Shown here piece by piece: positions 1 to 9,307 of a stretch of DNA of 64,000 nucleotides. The stretch is taken from the NCBI GenBank assembly GCA_008125075.1, contig VLTH01000003.1, positions 478,699 through 542,698 of the forward strand. The letters are read 5' to 3'. Both the position numbers and the translations under genes were made by a program. Position 1 is the stretch's first letter. Each line of letters begins with the position of its first letter. The notes beneath the pieces were generated by a model. That model did not search any database. It saw only the letters and a program-made list of their open reading frames with translations, and was not told the origin of the DNA. The DNA comes from Acetivibrio alkalicellulosi (GTDB lineage Bacteria; Bacillota; Clostridia; Acetivibrionales; Acetivibrionaceae).

Positions 1-214
1 AGATATTCATAGTAAGATAAACCTTTTTTCCTCTTGTGTGAGCAAATTCTATGCCTTTTTCCAAATCATCGTGAGTAAAATTATCAGCAAAGGCACGAAG
101 TCCAAATTCTTCTCCTCCTAGGTATACTGCATCGGCTCCATAAAGAATAGACATTTTAAGTTTTTCAAGGTTTCCGGCAGGTGCCAGTAGTTCTACTTTT
201 TTGTTTTTATCCAT
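1..214 (-). CDS. Peptidase U32 family protein (partial)
   Basis: N-terminal 71 codons of a gene that runs off the left edge. The protein opens with a short basic stretch, then LLAPAGNLEKL and YGADAVYLGG, the characteristic start of the U32 family (YrrN/YrrO and RlhA-type proteins; some members act in tRNA or rRNA hydroxylation). The ATG has a GGAG ribosome site just upstream. It follows the O-methyltransferase and mltG on the same strand, the order of the B. subtilis yrrL-yrrM-yrrN group. The substrate cannot be inferred from this fragment. Confidence 0.88.
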   Translation of the reverse strand, partial: MDKNKKVELLAPAGNLEKLKMSILYGADAVYLGGEEFGLRAFADNFTHDDLEKGIEFAHTRGKKVYLTMNI

Positions 215-249
215 AACAACTCCAAATCAATTAATATACATTAAAATCT

Positions 250-888
250 TTACTTTTTGTAGCTTATTGCTACACCATCACCTATAGGTATTATGCTTGT
301 TTCTAGTTCATCAGTGCTGCAAATCTCATCTAGGTAGATTCTTAGCCTGTTTACAATGGTTCTCTTTCTTCTTACTACTAGTGTATCATTGGCAATCATT
401 CCTTTATATAATACATTATCTGAGATTAAAAGACCACCATTTTTAAGAAGACGCAAACATTCTGGTAGAAATTCTGGATATTGGCCTTTGGCTGCATCAA
501 GAAAAATCATATCATATTGCTTGTTAATACACTTTATTACTTCAAGAGCATCTCCTTGTATTATGTTTATAGTATGCTCAACATTTGCTTTTTTAATATT
601 TTCTTTTGCCCTTTCAAGCATTAATTCATATCTATCTATAGTATCAATTTTTCCTCCTGGCTCTAAAAAAGAAGATAATAAAATTGATGAATAGCCAATT
701 GCAGTACCTATTTCTAATACATTACTTGGTTTATGAGAAAGAGTAATAACTTTTAATAGTGCTGCCACCTCAGGGTGTATAATTGGAACATGGTTTTCTT
801 TGGCAAAATCCTCTAGTTCAAGTAGTATACCAGTATTTTTTTTTATTGTATTTCGAATATATTCATTTATATAATCAATGGAAACCAT
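250..888 (-). CDS. SAM-dependent O-methyltransferase (YrrM/caffeoyl-CoA OMT family)
   Basis: A 212-aa class I methyltransferase. The glycine-rich SAM loop LEIGTAIGYSS lies near residues 58-68, followed by an acidic strand (DTIDRYE) and DMIFLDAAKGQYPE, which carries the metal- and SAM-pocket aspartates of the cation-dependent OMT family. I chose the ATG preceding VSIDYINEY because a GAAGG/AAGGA ribosome site precedes it; an in-frame TTG seven codons earlier is possible. B. subtilis YrrM is a homologue linked to tRNA wobble uridine O-methylation, but that role is inferred only from family and from the mltG/U32 neighbours. Confidence 0.88.
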   Translation of the reverse strand: MVSIDYINEYIRNTIKKNTGILLELEDFAKENHVPIIHPEVAALLKVITLSHKPSNVLEIGTAIGYSSILLSSFLEPGGKIDTIDRYELMLERAKENIKKANVEHTINIIQGDALEVIKCINKQYDMIFLDAAKGQYPEFLPECLRLLKNGGLLISDNVLYKGMIANDTLVVRRKRTIVNRLRIYLDEICSTDELETSIIPIGDGVAISYKK

Positions 889-947
889 TTTCCTTTTACC
901 TTCCTTCAATATAAAGTTAAACTTCTCTAACTATTCTAATTCTAAAA

Positions 948-1010
948 CTCCACCTTCTTTAGGGTGGAGCTCTTTTTATAATCTATAGGTGGAGTTTATA
1001 CTCCACCTAT
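948..1010. terminator. Two adjacent CTCCACC hairpins
   Basis: Hairpin 1 pairs CTCCACC (948-954) with GGTGGAG (963-969) and has T-rich flanks on both strands. Hairpin 2 pairs ATAGGTGGAG (985-994) with CTCCACCTAT (1001-1010). They lie downstream of mltG. Hairpin 2 resembles the one at 56464-56492, so it may belong to a repeat family rather than being a simple terminator. Confidence 0.65.
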
Positions 1011-1055
1011 ACAAAAGATATTAACTAAATAAACAAAATAAGTAGCCTTGTTTTA

Positions 1056-2183
1056 CTAATATGATACCCCATATTTTTCTTTTGCAGCCTCATGTTCTGC
1101 GCTAGTTCTTGAAAAATGATGGCTTCCATCTCCTTTTGCCACGAAAAAGTAATAATCAGACTCTTCATTAGGATACAAGGCTGCTATTATTGATTCAAGA
1201 CTAGGAGAGCAAATTGGCCCTGGAGGTAAACCCTCGTGAAGATACGTATTATAAGGATGATCAATTCTAGTATCTTCATATGACAGAACTTCTTTGATTT
1301 TTCCATCTCTATTAAGTAGTATATACTGGACTGTAGCACATGACTGTAATTTTTTTAAAGACTCCTCATTACTTTTTAATCTGTTGTGGAAAACACTAGA
1401 AACAATTTCTCTTTCATCTGGTATCCTAGTTTCTTTTTCAATAACTGATGCTAGAGTAATTACTTCATCAATTGTCATGTTTAACTCCTTAGCTCTTACA
1501 TAAAAATCAGGAGTAAATTTCATATCAAAGTTCTCAAGAAATCTTCTTATTACAGTTCTTGGCCCTGACTTAGGATCAAAAAAATAGGTGTCAGGGAAGA
1601 GGTAACCCTCTAAACGGTTCTCACGCATAGGTAGATCCTCTAAAAACTTATAATTAAACTCTCCATTATTTGCTTCTTCTATAAAGCTTTCTCTGTCAAT
1701 AAGATTATTTTTGGCCAGAATATCCATAGTTTCTATAAAATTCTTACCTTCTGGTATTGTAACATTTGTACTTATTGGGTTTTGGCTTAGTAACCTCATT
1801 ATTTCATCATAAGTTAAATTATCACTTAATAGATGCTGACCCGATCTGTATTTTCCCTCATGTCCGTTAATAATTGACAGGTACTTAAAAACAACAGGAT
1901 ATTTAATTAATCCATTTTTCTCTAATATCTCAGCTATTGCATTGGTATTTGAATTGAAAGGAATTTCAATAGTAATAGCAGTTTCAGGATTAATTTTATT
2001 AGTTATTTCAGCATCTGACAGTACTTTAACACCGGATAAATAATTATGAGAAATAATACTGCTTACTATAAACACAGCAAGAAAAAATAATAAGTATAAA
2101 AACATAGATAAAAAAATATTCCTACGTTTTTTTGTTGTTTTCTTTTTTGTTCTAGAAATCTCCCCGCTCAATGCATTCACCAC
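1056..2183 (-). CDS. mltG: Endolytic murein transglycosylase MltG
   Basis: A 375-aa YceG-like protein. A lysine/arginine-rich cytosolic tail is followed by one membrane segment (about residues 23-44) and the extracytoplasmic catalytic domain. The family signatures LEGYLFPDTY (191-200) and SVIEKE (246-251) are present; the glutamate of the latter is the expected catalytic acid. MltG cleaves nascent glycan strands and so sets where chains end. The start is one of two consecutive GTG codons with only a weak ribosome site, so the first few residues are uncertain. It begins the mltG-yrrM-U32 run. Confidence 0.93.
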   Translation of the reverse strand: MVNALSGEISRTKKKTTKKRRNIFLSMFLYLLFFLAVFIVSSIISHNYLSGVKVLSDAEITNKINPETAITIEIPFNSNTNAIAEILEKNGLIKYPVVFKYLSIINGHEGKYRSGQHLLSDNLTYDEIMRLLSQNPISTNVTIPEGKNFIETMDILAKNNLIDRESFIEEANNGEFNYKFLEDLPMRENRLEGYLFPDTYFFDPKSGPRTVIRRFLENFDMKFTPDFYVRAKELNMTIDEVITLASVIEKETRIPDEREIVSSVFHNRLKSNEESLKKLQSCATVQYILLNRDGKIKEVLSYEDTRIDHPYNTYLHEGLPPGPICSPSLESIIAALYPNEESDYYFFVAKGDGSHHFSRTSAEHEAAKEKYGVSY

Positions 2184-2208
2184 TTTATATCATATTTTAC
2201 ACCATGTT

Positions 2209-2323
2209 CTAAGAAATGTCTGAAATATTACTTTTACTTTTCACTGAGCCTATTTAGCAATCAAGAAAAAGCTCTGGGCCTGTAGTGAAATAGTAGTGAA
2301 GCTATAGTTTCAGCTTTCCTAAG
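2209..2323. repeat. R1 palindromic element, copy A
   Basis: About 115 bp between mltG and typA, bounded by CTAAG ends. The left arm (CTAAGAAATGTCTGAAATATTAC) and the right arm (AGTAGTGAAGCTATAGTTTCAGC then CCTAAG) are imperfect inverted repeats. The right end supplies the typA stop codon (2319-2321 on the minus strand). Related copies are at 4173, 16431, 16532, 34083, 36078 and 49461, with split ends around 31909-32166. Confidence 0.8.
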
Positions 2324-4136
2324 CTCTATTAGCTTTTGACCTTAGCTCAGACTTTAAGATTTTTTTCCTAAGCCTTGTGTTCTTTGGTGTAATTTCAACT
2401 AGTTCGTCATCAGAAATAAACTCTAAAGCTTGTTCAAGACTGAGATCTATTGGAGTAGTCAGTCTTAAGGCCTCATCTGCTCCTGATGCACGTATATTGG
2501 TTACGTGTTTCTTTTTACACACATTTACCATTATATCTTCTTGTCTAGAATTCTCCCCAACTATCATACCTTCATACACTCTTGTTCCAGGACTGATAAA
2601 TAAAGATCCTCTTTCTTGAGCATTGTAAAGGCCGTAAGTAACAGCTTCGCCATTTTCCCATGCAATCATAGAACCTCTACGTCTACCTGATATGGAACCC
2701 TTTAACTTCTCAAATCCATAGAACATATGATTCATTATACCATTTCCTTTTGTGTCAGTCAAAAATTCTGATCTGTAACCTATAAGTCCTCTTGCTGGGA
2801 TTTTAAACTCCAATCGCATATAACCTTGTTGAGCAGAAGTCATGTTTACTAACTCTGACTTACGAGTACCTAGTTTTTCCATAACAACTCCCATGTATTC
2901 TTCAGGTACATCGATAGTAAGTTGTTCTATTGGCTCGTGTGTCTCGCCATCAATTTCTTTATAAATAACGGTTGGTTTTGACACTTGAAATTCATAGCCT
3001 TGCCTTCTCATTGTTTCAATTAGTATAGATAAATGCAATTCTCCTCTTCCAGATACTTTTAATGAATCTGGAGAATCGGTTTCGTCAACCCTAAGGCTTA
3101 CATTTGTTTCAAGCTCTTTAAAAAGTCTATCACGTATGTGCCTTGAAGTGACAAAAGTGCCTTCTTGTCCTGCAAAAGGGCTGTTGTTTACACTAAAAGT
3201 CATTGATATTGTAGGCTCATCAATTTCTACAAAAGGAAGAGGGTCAGGAGCGTTGGTATCGCAGAGAGTTTCACCAATAGTAATACTTCCTATACCTGAC
3301 ACTGATATTATGTCTCCGAGTGAGGCAGAGGTTGCTTCTACTCTTTTTAAACCTTCAAAAGTAAAGAGTTTACTTACTTTTACGTTTTCTAAAGAGCCAT
3401 CTTTTTTACATAAGAGGGCGCTTTGCCCAGTTTTAATTGAACCTCGTTCAACTCTTCCAATAGCAATCCTTCCAACATATTCATCATAGTCAATGTTGGA
3501 TACTAAAAATTGAAGGCTTTCGTCTAAGTAACCTGAGGGAGCTGGTACATTACTCAAAATAGCTTCGAATAGAGGTTCTAAGGTGAGAGGTTTATCATTT
3601 AAATGTCTTATAGCATAGCCTTCTTTAGAAGAAGCATATACAACAGGAAACTCCAGTTGATTATCGTCTGCACCAAGTTCAATAAAAAGCTCTAATACTT
3701 CATCAATAACTTCTTCGGCTCTTGCCTCAGGTCTGTCAATTTTGTTAATTACCACTATGGGTTTTAAATTAAGCTGCAATGCCTTTTTTAGAACAAAACG
3801 AGTTTGAGGCATTGTTCCTTCAAATGCATCTACTAATAGTAATACACCATCAACCATTTTTAGAACACGTTCAACTTCTCCGCCAAAGTCAGCATGTCCA
3901 GGTGTATCAACAATATTTATTTTGACATCTTTATAAATGACAGCTGTGTTTTTTGATAGAATTGTAATTCCCCGTTCTCTTTCTAAATCATTTGAATCCA
4001 TAACTCGCTCAGTAAGTTGCTCATTTTCTCTAAAAATTCCACTTTGTCTTAATAAGCCATCTACCAGAGTTGTTTTTCCATGGTCTACATGAGCAATAAT
4101 TGCTACATTTCTTAAATTTTCTCTAATTTGTTTCAC
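2319..4136 (-). CDS. typA: Ribosome-associated GTPase TypA/BipA
   Basis: A 605-aa translational GTPase. The N-terminal G domain has [10 protein letters not shown] (about 15-24), an effector segment containing [14 protein letters not shown] and [11 protein letters not shown]-like domains and the BipA-specific C-terminal domain follow, and the length matches the family. TypA binds 70S ribosomes and assists 50S assembly, mainly at low temperature or under stress. GTG start with a clean AAGGAGA ribosome site. The gene stands alone between repeat copies A and B, and its stop codon lies inside the end of copy A. Confidence 0.96.
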   Translation of the reverse strand: MKQIRENLRNVAIIAHVDHGKTTLVDGLLRQSGIFRENEQLTERVMDSNDLERERGITILSKNTAVIYKDVKINIVDTPGHADFGGEVERVLKMVDGVLLLVDAFEGTMPQTRFVLKKALQLNLKPIVVINKIDRPEARAEEVIDEVLELFIELGADDNQLEFPVVYASSKEGYAIRHLNDKPLTLEPLFEAILSNVPAPSGYLDESLQFLVSNIDYDEYVGRIAIGRVERGSIKTGQSALLCKKDGSLENVKVSKLFTFEGLKRVEATSASLGDIISVSGIGSITIGETLCDTNAPDPLPFVEIDEPTISMTFSVNNSPFAGQEGTFVTSRHIRDRLFKELETNVSLRVDETDSPDSLKVSGRGELHLSILIETMRRQGYEFQVSKPTVIYKEIDGETHEPIEQLTIDVPEEYMGVVMEKLGTRKSELVNMTSAQQGYMRLEFKIPARGLIGYRSEFLTDTKGNGIMNHMFYGFEKLKGSISGRRRGSMIAWENGEAVTYGLYNAQERGSLFISPGTRVYEGMIVGENSRQEDIMVNVCKKKHVTNIRASGADEALRLTTPIDLSLEQALEFISDDELVEITPKNTRLRKKILKSELRSKANRA

Positions 4137-4172
4137 AAAAATCTCCTTAATATTTTTTTTACAATAATAATT

Positions 4173-4351
4173 CTAAGATATGATAATAATAGTTGTCAAC
4201 AAAAATTCGACTTTTCGACTTTTTACGGGGCTTATTTGGCATCAAAAATGAGCTGGGAGGCATCCAACTCATTCGTTTTAAGTTTTTCACTTTGTTCTAA
4301 GACTTCTAATATGAAAAATATAGTGGAAGATATATTTTCATCGTTCCTAAG
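4173..4351. repeat. R1 element copy B with R2-like insert
   Basis: This occupies most of the 360-bp gap between typA and pdxS. Outer parts match R1 (CTAAG start, a GGGGCTTATTTGGCATCAAA core, a TAGTGGAAGATATATTTTCA arm, CCTAAG end). The middle (about 4265-4310) resembles the reverse complement of the 64-bp R2 unit found at 31932-32123. So one repeat appears nested in another. A TATAAT-like box at 4402-4407 beyond it could serve pdxS, but I see no good -35 element. Confidence 0.65.
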
Positions 4352-4498
4352 TTTTTGAAATATATTTCTTCATGTTTATAAAAAGTAACCTATGAGTATA
4401 GTATAATTAATTATTGACTTTTGTATAAATTTATGCAAAAATGCCTAAAAGGCATATGTAATTTTAAAATTGTATCGATACAGATGGAGGGATTTTTA

Positions 4499-5377
4499 GT
4501 GAGTGAAAGATCAAAATTAAACGAAAATTTAGCACAGATGTTAAAGGGTGGAGTAATAATGGATGTTACAAACCCGATGGAAGCAGAAATTGCTCAGAGA
4601 GCTGGGGCTGTTGCGGTAATGGCATTAGAGAGGGTACCAGCGGATATTAGAAAACAGGGTGGAGTAGCAAGAATGTCAGATCCTAAAATGATTAAGGGTA
4701 TAAAGAGTGCAGTATCTATTCCTGTTATGGCAAAAGTAAGAATTGGGCATATTGTAGAGGCGCAAGTTTTAGAAGCATTAGGAATTGATTATATTGATGA
4801 AAGTGAAGTCTTGACTCCGGCTGATGATATGTTTCATGTAGACAAGAAAAAATTTAAAATACCTTTTGTATGTGGAGCTAAAAACTTAGGAGAAGCACTA
4901 AGAAGAATTGGTGAGGGAGCTTCAATGATAAGGACAAAAGGTGAAGCAGGTACAGGAAATGTTGTTGAGGCAGTAAGACATATGAGAACAATTATGTCAG
5001 AGATAAGAAGACTTGTTAATCTTCCAAAAGAAGAATTAATGACTTTTGCAAAAGAAATAGGAGCTCCTTATGAATTAGTTGTAAAAGTTGCACAGGAAGG
5101 AAAACTACCGGTGGTAAACTTTGCTGCAGGAGGTATAGCTACACCTTCTGATGCAGCTCTAATGATGCAATTAGGAAGTGAAGGAGTTTTTGTAGGCTCA
5201 GGAATCTTTAAGTCATCTAATCCTGAAAAGATGGCAAAGGCAATTGTTAAGGCTACTACTTTTTATGATAAGCCAGATATAATTGCAGAAGTTTCAGAAG
5301 ATTTAGGAGAGGCAATGTATGGAATAGAAATGTCTGAGATAGAAAGTGGAAGTATTTTGTCAGACAGAGGGTGGTAA
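4499..5377 (+). CDS. pdxS: Pyridoxal 5'-phosphate synthase, lyase subunit PdxS
   Basis: A 292-aa (beta/alpha)8 barrel that joins ribose 5-phosphate, glyceraldehyde 3-phosphate and PdxT-derived ammonia into PLP. Highly conserved segments are all visible: [25 protein letters not shown] (with the Schiff-base lysine), [12 protein letters not shown] and the GAGMIRTKGE-like [14 protein letters not shown] start it at the GTG after GGAGGGATTTTTA. The frame stays open 26 codons further upstream, but that extension has no family match. The stop overlaps the pdxT start (TAATG), so translation is probably coupled. Confidence 0.97.
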   Translation: MSERSKLNENLAQMLKGGVIMDVTNPMEAEIAQRAGAVAVMALERVPADIRKQGGVARMSDPKMIKGIKSAVSIPVMAKVRIGHIVEAQVLEALGIDYIDESEVLTPADDMFHVDKKKFKIPFVCGAKNLGEALRRIGEGASMIRTKGEAGTGNVVEAVRHMRTIMSEIRRLVNLPKEELMTFAKEIGAPYELVVKVAQEGKLPVVNFAAGGIATPSDAALMMQLGSEGVFVGSGIFKSSNPEKMAKAIVKATTFYDKPDIIAEVSEDLGEAMYGIEMSEIESGSILSDRGW

Positions 5378-5988
5378 TGTTGGTGAATATAGGAGTGCTG
5401 GCTTTTCAGGGCTCTGTGATAGAGCATATGAATTCATTATCCCGTTTAAAAGACGTTAATCCATTAGAAGTAAAGACTTTAAGTGAATTAAACACAGTTG
5501 ATGGATTAATACTTCCAGGTGGAGAGAGTACTACTATCGGAAAACTATTGAGGGACTTTGAACTTGCACCTTATATAATAGAAAGGATCAATATGGGGAT
5601 GCCAGTTTGGGGTACATGTGCAGGTATGATTCTTTTAGCTAGGAAGATAGCAGGAGGAGAGAATCCTCATTTAGACGTAATGGATATTGTTGTAAGAAGG
5701 AATGCTTATGGTGGACAGTTAGATAGTTTTTCAACTAATGTCTCTATTCCAGAAATAGCAGAAAGCCAATTACCATTGGTTTTTATAAGAGCTCCATGGA
5801 TAGAAGAGGTTAGTGAAAAAGTCAAAGTATTGTGTAAAATAAATGATAAGATTGTTGCAGCAAGGCAGGATAATATGTTTGTTACATCTTTTCATCCAGA
5901 ATTGACTGAAAACCTGGAGTTTCATAAGTATTTTGCAGGTATAGTAGCACATAATATGTTGGAGAAAAAAACTTCTTGCAAAAAATAG
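5377..5988 (+). CDS. pdxT: PLP synthase, glutaminase subunit PdxT
   Basis: A 203-aa class I glutamine amidotransferase that feeds ammonia to PdxS. It shows LPGGESTTIGKLL, the nucleophile motif GTCAGMILLA, and the C-terminal His/Glu pair in SFHPELTE. The ATG overlaps the pdxS stop and sits a few bases after AGGGTGG; GTG/GTA codons just upstream are alternatives. The pair makes the deoxyxylulose-independent (R5P) PLP pathway complete in this genome. Confidence 0.95.
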   Translation: MLVNIGVLAFQGSVIEHMNSLSRLKDVNPLEVKTLSELNTVDGLILPGGESTTIGKLLRDFELAPYIIERINMGMPVWGTCAGMILLARKIAGGENPHLDVMDIVVRRNAYGGQLDSFSTNVSIPEIAESQLPLVFIRAPWIEEVSEKVKVLCKINDKIVAARQDNMFVTSFHPELTENLEFHKYFAGIVAHNMLEKKTSCKK

Positions 5989-5999
5989 TATATAAGGCA

Positions 6000-6028
6000 T
6001 TGATAAAAGTAAAACTATATGTTATACT
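6000..6028 (+). promoter_or_regulatory. Sigma-A-type promoter of rpsB
   Basis: TTGATA (6000-6005), a 17-bp spacer, then TATACT (6023-6028). It lies directly upstream of the folded leader and rpsB. Confidence 0.75.
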
Positions 6029-6047
6029 ACTTAACGGAAAATACACA

Positions 6048-6103
6048 CGGAATTTGATTTGTAAGAAAGTGCCGAAAGGTTTTTTACAAAGATGAAGATT
6101 CCG
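6048..6103 (+). promoter_or_regulatory. Structured 5' leader of rpsB (candidate S2 autoregulatory element)
   Basis: An outer stem pairs CGGAAT (6048-6053) with ATTCCG (6098-6103). An inner stem pairs TTTGTAA (6058-6064) with TTACAAA (6084-6090) and extends through A/T pairs around a GTGCCGAAAGG loop. It lies between promoter and start codon. Ribosomal-protein leaders upstream of rpsB are known in bacteria; assignment to a specific Rfam family needs a covariance search. Confidence 0.6.
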
Positions 6104-6132
6104 GAGGTATAAACTAATGGAGGTGTTTTAAT

Positions 6133-6888
6133 ATGTCAGTTATATCAATGAAGCAATTATTAGAAGCGGGGGTTCACTTCGGTCACCAAACTAGAAGATG
6201 GAATCCTAAAATGGCTGAGTACATTTTTACAGAGAGAAACGGGATCTATATCATTGATCTTCAAAAAACTGTAAAAAAAGTAGAAGAAGCATATTATTTT
6301 ATTAGAGAAGTTGCCATGAGTGGGCAAGGTATTCTCTTTGTAGGAACAAAAAAACAGGCTCAAGATTCAATTAAGGAAGAGGCTATAAGATCAGAACAGT
6401 TCTTTGTTAATGCAAGATGGCTTGGTGGAATGTTAACAAACTTCAAAACTATACGTAAAAGAATAGACAGATTAAAAGAACTAGCTAGAATGGAAAATGA
6501 AGGTATGTTTGATGTTCTTCCTAAGAAAGAAGTTATAAAACTAAGAGCTGAAATGGAAAAATTAGAAAAATATCTTGGCGGAATAAAGGATATGAAAAAC
6601 ATTCCTGGTGCATTATTTATAGTTGATCCTAGAAAAGAAAGAAATGCTATCTTAGAAGCAAGAAAGATAGGTATACCTGTTGTAGCAATTGTTGATACAA
6701 ATTGTGATCCTGATGAAGTTGATTATGTTATTCCAGGAAACGATGATGCAATAAGAGCTGTTAAGCTAATAGCTGCAAAAATGGCAGACGCAATAATTGA
6801 AGGAAGACAGGGAGAGCAAATGGCAGCAGAGCAACAGGTGGAAGTTAAAGAAGAAGCACAGCAGGAAGAAGCTGTAGTTGAGGCTTAG
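6133..6888 (+). CDS. rpsB: 30S ribosomal protein S2
   Basis: 251 aa. It opens with [22 protein letters not shown], and [22 protein letters not shown] and [20 protein letters not shown] are all standard S2 blocks. The C-terminal 25 residues are Glu/Gln/Val-rich and probably disordered. Strong GGAGGTG ribosome site. It starts the rpsB-tsf-pyrH-frr cluster, but an 18-bp perfect hairpin separates it from tsf. Confidence 0.98.
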   Translation: MSVISMKQLLEAGVHFGHQTRRWNPKMAEYIFTERNGIYIIDLQKTVKKVEEAYYFIREVAMSGQGILFVGTKKQAQDSIKEEAIRSEQFFVNARWLGGMLTNFKTIRKRIDRLKELARMENEGMFDVLPKKEVIKLRAEMEKLEKYLGGIKDMKNIPGALFIVDPRKERNAILEARKIGIPVVAIVDTNCDPDEVDYVIPGNDDAIRAVKLIAAKMADAIIEGRQGEQMAAEQQVEVKEEAQQEEAVVEA

Positions 6889-6911
6889 TTTTCACATTTA
6901 GCATATTATAT

Positions 6912-6953
6912 TCTTCTAAAAAGTTTGTATTATAGTACAAACTTTTTAGAAGA
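6912..6953 (+). terminator. 18-bp perfect hairpin between rpsB and tsf
   Basis: The arm at 6912-6929 is the exact reverse complement of 6936-6953, with a six-base loop. The descending arm contains CTTTTT but no long T run follows, so it may attenuate rather than fully stop transcription. It resembles the AAAAAGTTTGC hairpin at 9542-9570. Confidence 0.65.
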
Positions 6954-7066
6954 TATTGTTATAGTATATAATACCTTAATTTTACAAGGATATTTGTTAT
7001 AGATTACAAATAAATGCAAACAATAATGTAGATTAAATTTAATAAATACGGTTTGGAGGAGTAGGA

Positions 7067-7714
7067 ATGATTACTGCGGAGATGGTTAAATCGCTTCGTG
7101 AAAGTACCGGAGCAGGAATGATGGATTGTAAAAAAGCTCTTACTGAAGCTAATGGCAATATGGAAAAAGCTGTTGAGTTGTTAAGAGAAAAAGGTTTGGC
7201 AGCTGCTGCTAAAAAAGCAGGAAGGATTGCTGCTGAAGGATTAGTTGAATCATATATTCATGGAGATGGAAGAATTGGTGTATTAGTTGAAGTTAACATT
7301 GAAACTGATTTTGCAGCAAAAAATGAAGATTTTAAAGAATTTGTTAGAGATGTAGCTATGCAGATTGCAGCAAGCAAGCCAGAATACATAAAAAGAGAAG
7401 AAGTTCCTGCAGATGCTATTGAAAAAGAAAAAGAAATTTTAAGAGCACAGGCATTAAATGAAGGTAAACCTGAAAAAATAGTTGATAAAATGGTTGAAGG
7501 AAGAATAGAAAAGTATTATAAAGAGGTTTGCTTGTTAGAACAGGGTTGGATAAAAGATCCTGACAAAACAATTAAACAACTACTTGCAGAAAAGATCGCT
7601 GTTATTGGTGAGAACATAAATATCAGAAGGTTTGTCAGATTTGAAAGAGGAGAAGGTATAGAAAAGAAAGAAGAGAATTTTGCTGATGAAGTTATGAAGC
7701 AAATAAACGGTTAA
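7067..7714 (+). CDS. tsf: Translation elongation factor Ts
   Basis: 215 aa. The N-terminal UBA-like module and signature [19 protein letters not shown] are followed by [17 protein letters not shown], the [10 protein letters not shown] block that contacts EF-Tu, and the shorter Gram-positive-style core. EF-Ts exchanges GDP for GTP on EF-Tu. GGAGGAGTAGGA precedes the ATG. A clear intrinsic terminator follows it. Confidence 0.98.
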   Translation: MITAEMVKSLRESTGAGMMDCKKALTEANGNMEKAVELLREKGLAAAAKKAGRIAAEGLVESYIHGDGRIGVLVEVNIETDFAAKNEDFKEFVRDVAMQIAASKPEYIKREEVPADAIEKEKEILRAQALNEGKPEKIVDKMVEGRIEKYYKEVCLLEQGWIKDPDKTIKQLLAEKIAVIGENINIRRFVRFERGEGIEKKEENFADEVMKQING

Positions 7715-7730
7715 AGAAAAAGAAATTAAA

Positions 7731-7765
7731 GGGAGCATATAGTGAAGATTATATGTTCCCTTTTT
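7731..7765 (+). terminator. Intrinsic terminator after tsf
   Basis: GGGAGCATATA pairs with TATATGTTCCC, and TTTTT follows directly. Confidence 0.88.
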
Positions 7766-7798
7766 AGAAATATTACAAAGAATGGGTGAATATTACTA

Positions 7799-8506
7799 AT
7801 GCATAAAGTTCAATATAAAAGAGTTATTTTAAAAATTAGTGGTGAGGCACTAGCAGGTGATCATAAACAGGGAATAAATACTGATATAATAAATGAAATA
7901 TCAGGCAAAATTAAAGAAATATACGATATGGGTGTTGAAGTTGCTATAGTTGTAGGGGGTGGCAATTTTTGGAGAGGAAGAAGCGGAAAGGGAATGGATC
8001 GCTCAACAGCAGATCATATGGGTATGCTTGCTACAGTTATTAATGCGTTGGGATTACAGGATTCTCTTGAAGCAAGAGGAATTCCTACAAGAGTTCAAAC
8101 AGCAATAGAAATGAGACAGATGGCAGAACCTTACATAAGGAGAAAAGCGGTAAGACACCTAGAAAAGAAACGGATTGTAATATTTGCCTGTGGGACAGGG
8201 AATCCATATTTTTCAACTGATACTACGGCAGCACTTAGAGCTGCAGAAATTGATGCAGAGGTTATTTTATTGGCAAAGAAAGTTGATGGAGTATATGACA
8301 GTGATCCAAACATAAATCCAAATGCTAAGAAATTTGAAAAACTTTCCTTTCTTGATGTACTAAACAAGGAACTTGGTGTAATGGATTCAACAGCGGCTTC
8401 TCTTTGTAAGGACAACAATATTCCTATTGTAGTTTTTGGATTGGACAATCCTGAAAATATTGTTAAAGTAATTTTAGGTGAAAGTATTGGTACAATAATA
8501 ATGTAA
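7799..8506 (+). CDS. pyrH: UMP kinase
   Basis: 235-aa amino-acid-kinase fold enzyme that makes UDP from UMP. Motifs: [10 protein letters not shown] at the N terminus, [42 protein letters not shown] and [11 protein letters not shown]. The length is normal for the bacterial hexameric enzyme. frr follows after 18 bases, the usual order. Confidence 0.97.
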   Translation: MHKVQYKRVILKISGEALAGDHKQGINTDIINEISGKIKEIYDMGVEVAIVVGGGNFWRGRSGKGMDRSTADHMGMLATVINALGLQDSLEARGIPTRVQTAIEMRQMAEPYIRRKAVRHLEKKRIVIFACGTGNPYFSTDTTAALRAAEIDAEVILLAKKVDGVYDSDPNINPNAKKFEKLSFLDVLNKELGVMDSTAASLCKDNNIPIVVFGLDNPENIVKVILGESIGTIIM

Positions 8507-8524
8507 AAAGGAGAGGTGGAGAGT

Positions 8525-9082
8525 ATGTCTAAAGAGGAGTACAAAAATATTGAGGAAAAAATGGATAAGACAATTCAGGTTTTAAAAAATGAGCTCAATG
8601 GTGTAAGAGCTGGAAGGGCAAATCCAACAGTGTTAGACAGAGTTTCTATAGACTATTATGGAACACCTACACCAATTAATCAATTGGCAAATGTATCTGT
8701 TCCTGAAGCTAGGGTTATAATTATTCAGCCTTGGGAAACTAAACTATTAAAAGATATTGAAAAAGAAATTCAAAAATCAGATATTGGTATTAATCCCAAC
8801 AATGATGGTAAGGTTATAAGGCTTGTTTTTCCGGCTCTTACTGAGGAGAGAAGAAAAGAGCTTACTAAAGTTGTGAAAAAGTTTGGAGAAGAAGCTAAGG
8901 TTGCAATAAGATCAATAAGGCGCGACGGTATAGAAAAAATGAAGTCGATGAAGAAAAAAGCAGAGATAACAGAAGATGATTTGAAGATAGCTGAAAAGGA
9001 CATTCAAAACATGACCGACAAATATATAGAGGATATTGATACTATTGTACAGCTTAAAGATGAAGAGATTTTAGAGGTTTAA
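8525..9082 (+). CDS. frr: Ribosome recycling factor
   Basis: 185 aa, exactly the usual RRF size. It has VRAGRANPTVLDRV, YYGTPTPINQLANV, IIQPWE, GINPNNDGKVIRL and PALTEERRKEL. It splits post-termination ribosomes with EF-G. The ATG follows GGAGAGGTGGAGAGT; an in-frame GTG three codons earlier lies inside that ribosome site and is rejected. The next small ORF begins one base after its stop. Confidence 0.98.
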   Translation: MSKEEYKNIEEKMDKTIQVLKNELNGVRAGRANPTVLDRVSIDYYGTPTPINQLANVSVPEARVIIIQPWETKLLKDIEKEIQKSDIGINPNNDGKVIRLVFPALTEERRKELTKVVKKFGEEAKVAIRSIRRDGIEKMKSMKKKAEITEDDLKIAEKDIQNMTDKYIEDIDTIVQLKDEEILEV

Positions 9083-9083
9083 T

Positions 9084-9284
9084 ATGTTAATTGATAAAAT
9101 TCTAGGTTTGACTCTTAGAGAAGCAAAGGAGATAATTGAACATGAAGGTAAATACATATATTCTGTTCATGTGACCAGTCCACCTAGGGAAAGAACCAAT
9201 GAATATGAAGATTATTATAGAGTATTGAATGTAAAAGAATTGGATGAATCTAATATTAAACTTATTGTTTGTAAACCCCTCTGA
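9084..9284 (+). CDS. Small conserved-position protein after frr (66 aa)
   Basis: A 66-aa protein I cannot assign to a named family. It begins MLIDKILGLTLREAKEIIEH, carries YEDYYRVLNVKEL and ends in a hydrophobic strand before KPL. It reads as a small alpha/beta protein without signal or membrane segment. It starts one base after the frr stop and ends inside the upstream arm of a terminator, so it is almost certainly translated as the last gene of the pyrH-frr unit. Small ORFs in this position occur in other Clostridia; function unknown. Confidence 0.75.
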   Translation: MLIDKILGLTLREAKEIIEHEGKYIYSVHVTSPPRERTNEYEDYYRVLNVKELDESNIKLIVCKPL

Positions 9285-9307
9285 TAAAAAGAGGGGTTAA
9301 TTTTTTT
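9272..9307 (+). terminator. Intrinsic terminator of the pyrH-frr unit
   Basis: CCCCTC pairs with GAGGGG, followed by TTAATTTTTTT. The ascending arm overlaps the stop codon of the 66-aa gene. Confidence 0.88.

Noticed and set aside
4421..4498. 26-codon N-terminal extension of pdxS
   Set aside because: It has no ribosome site and no family match; GTG at 4499 follows GGAGGG at good spacing.
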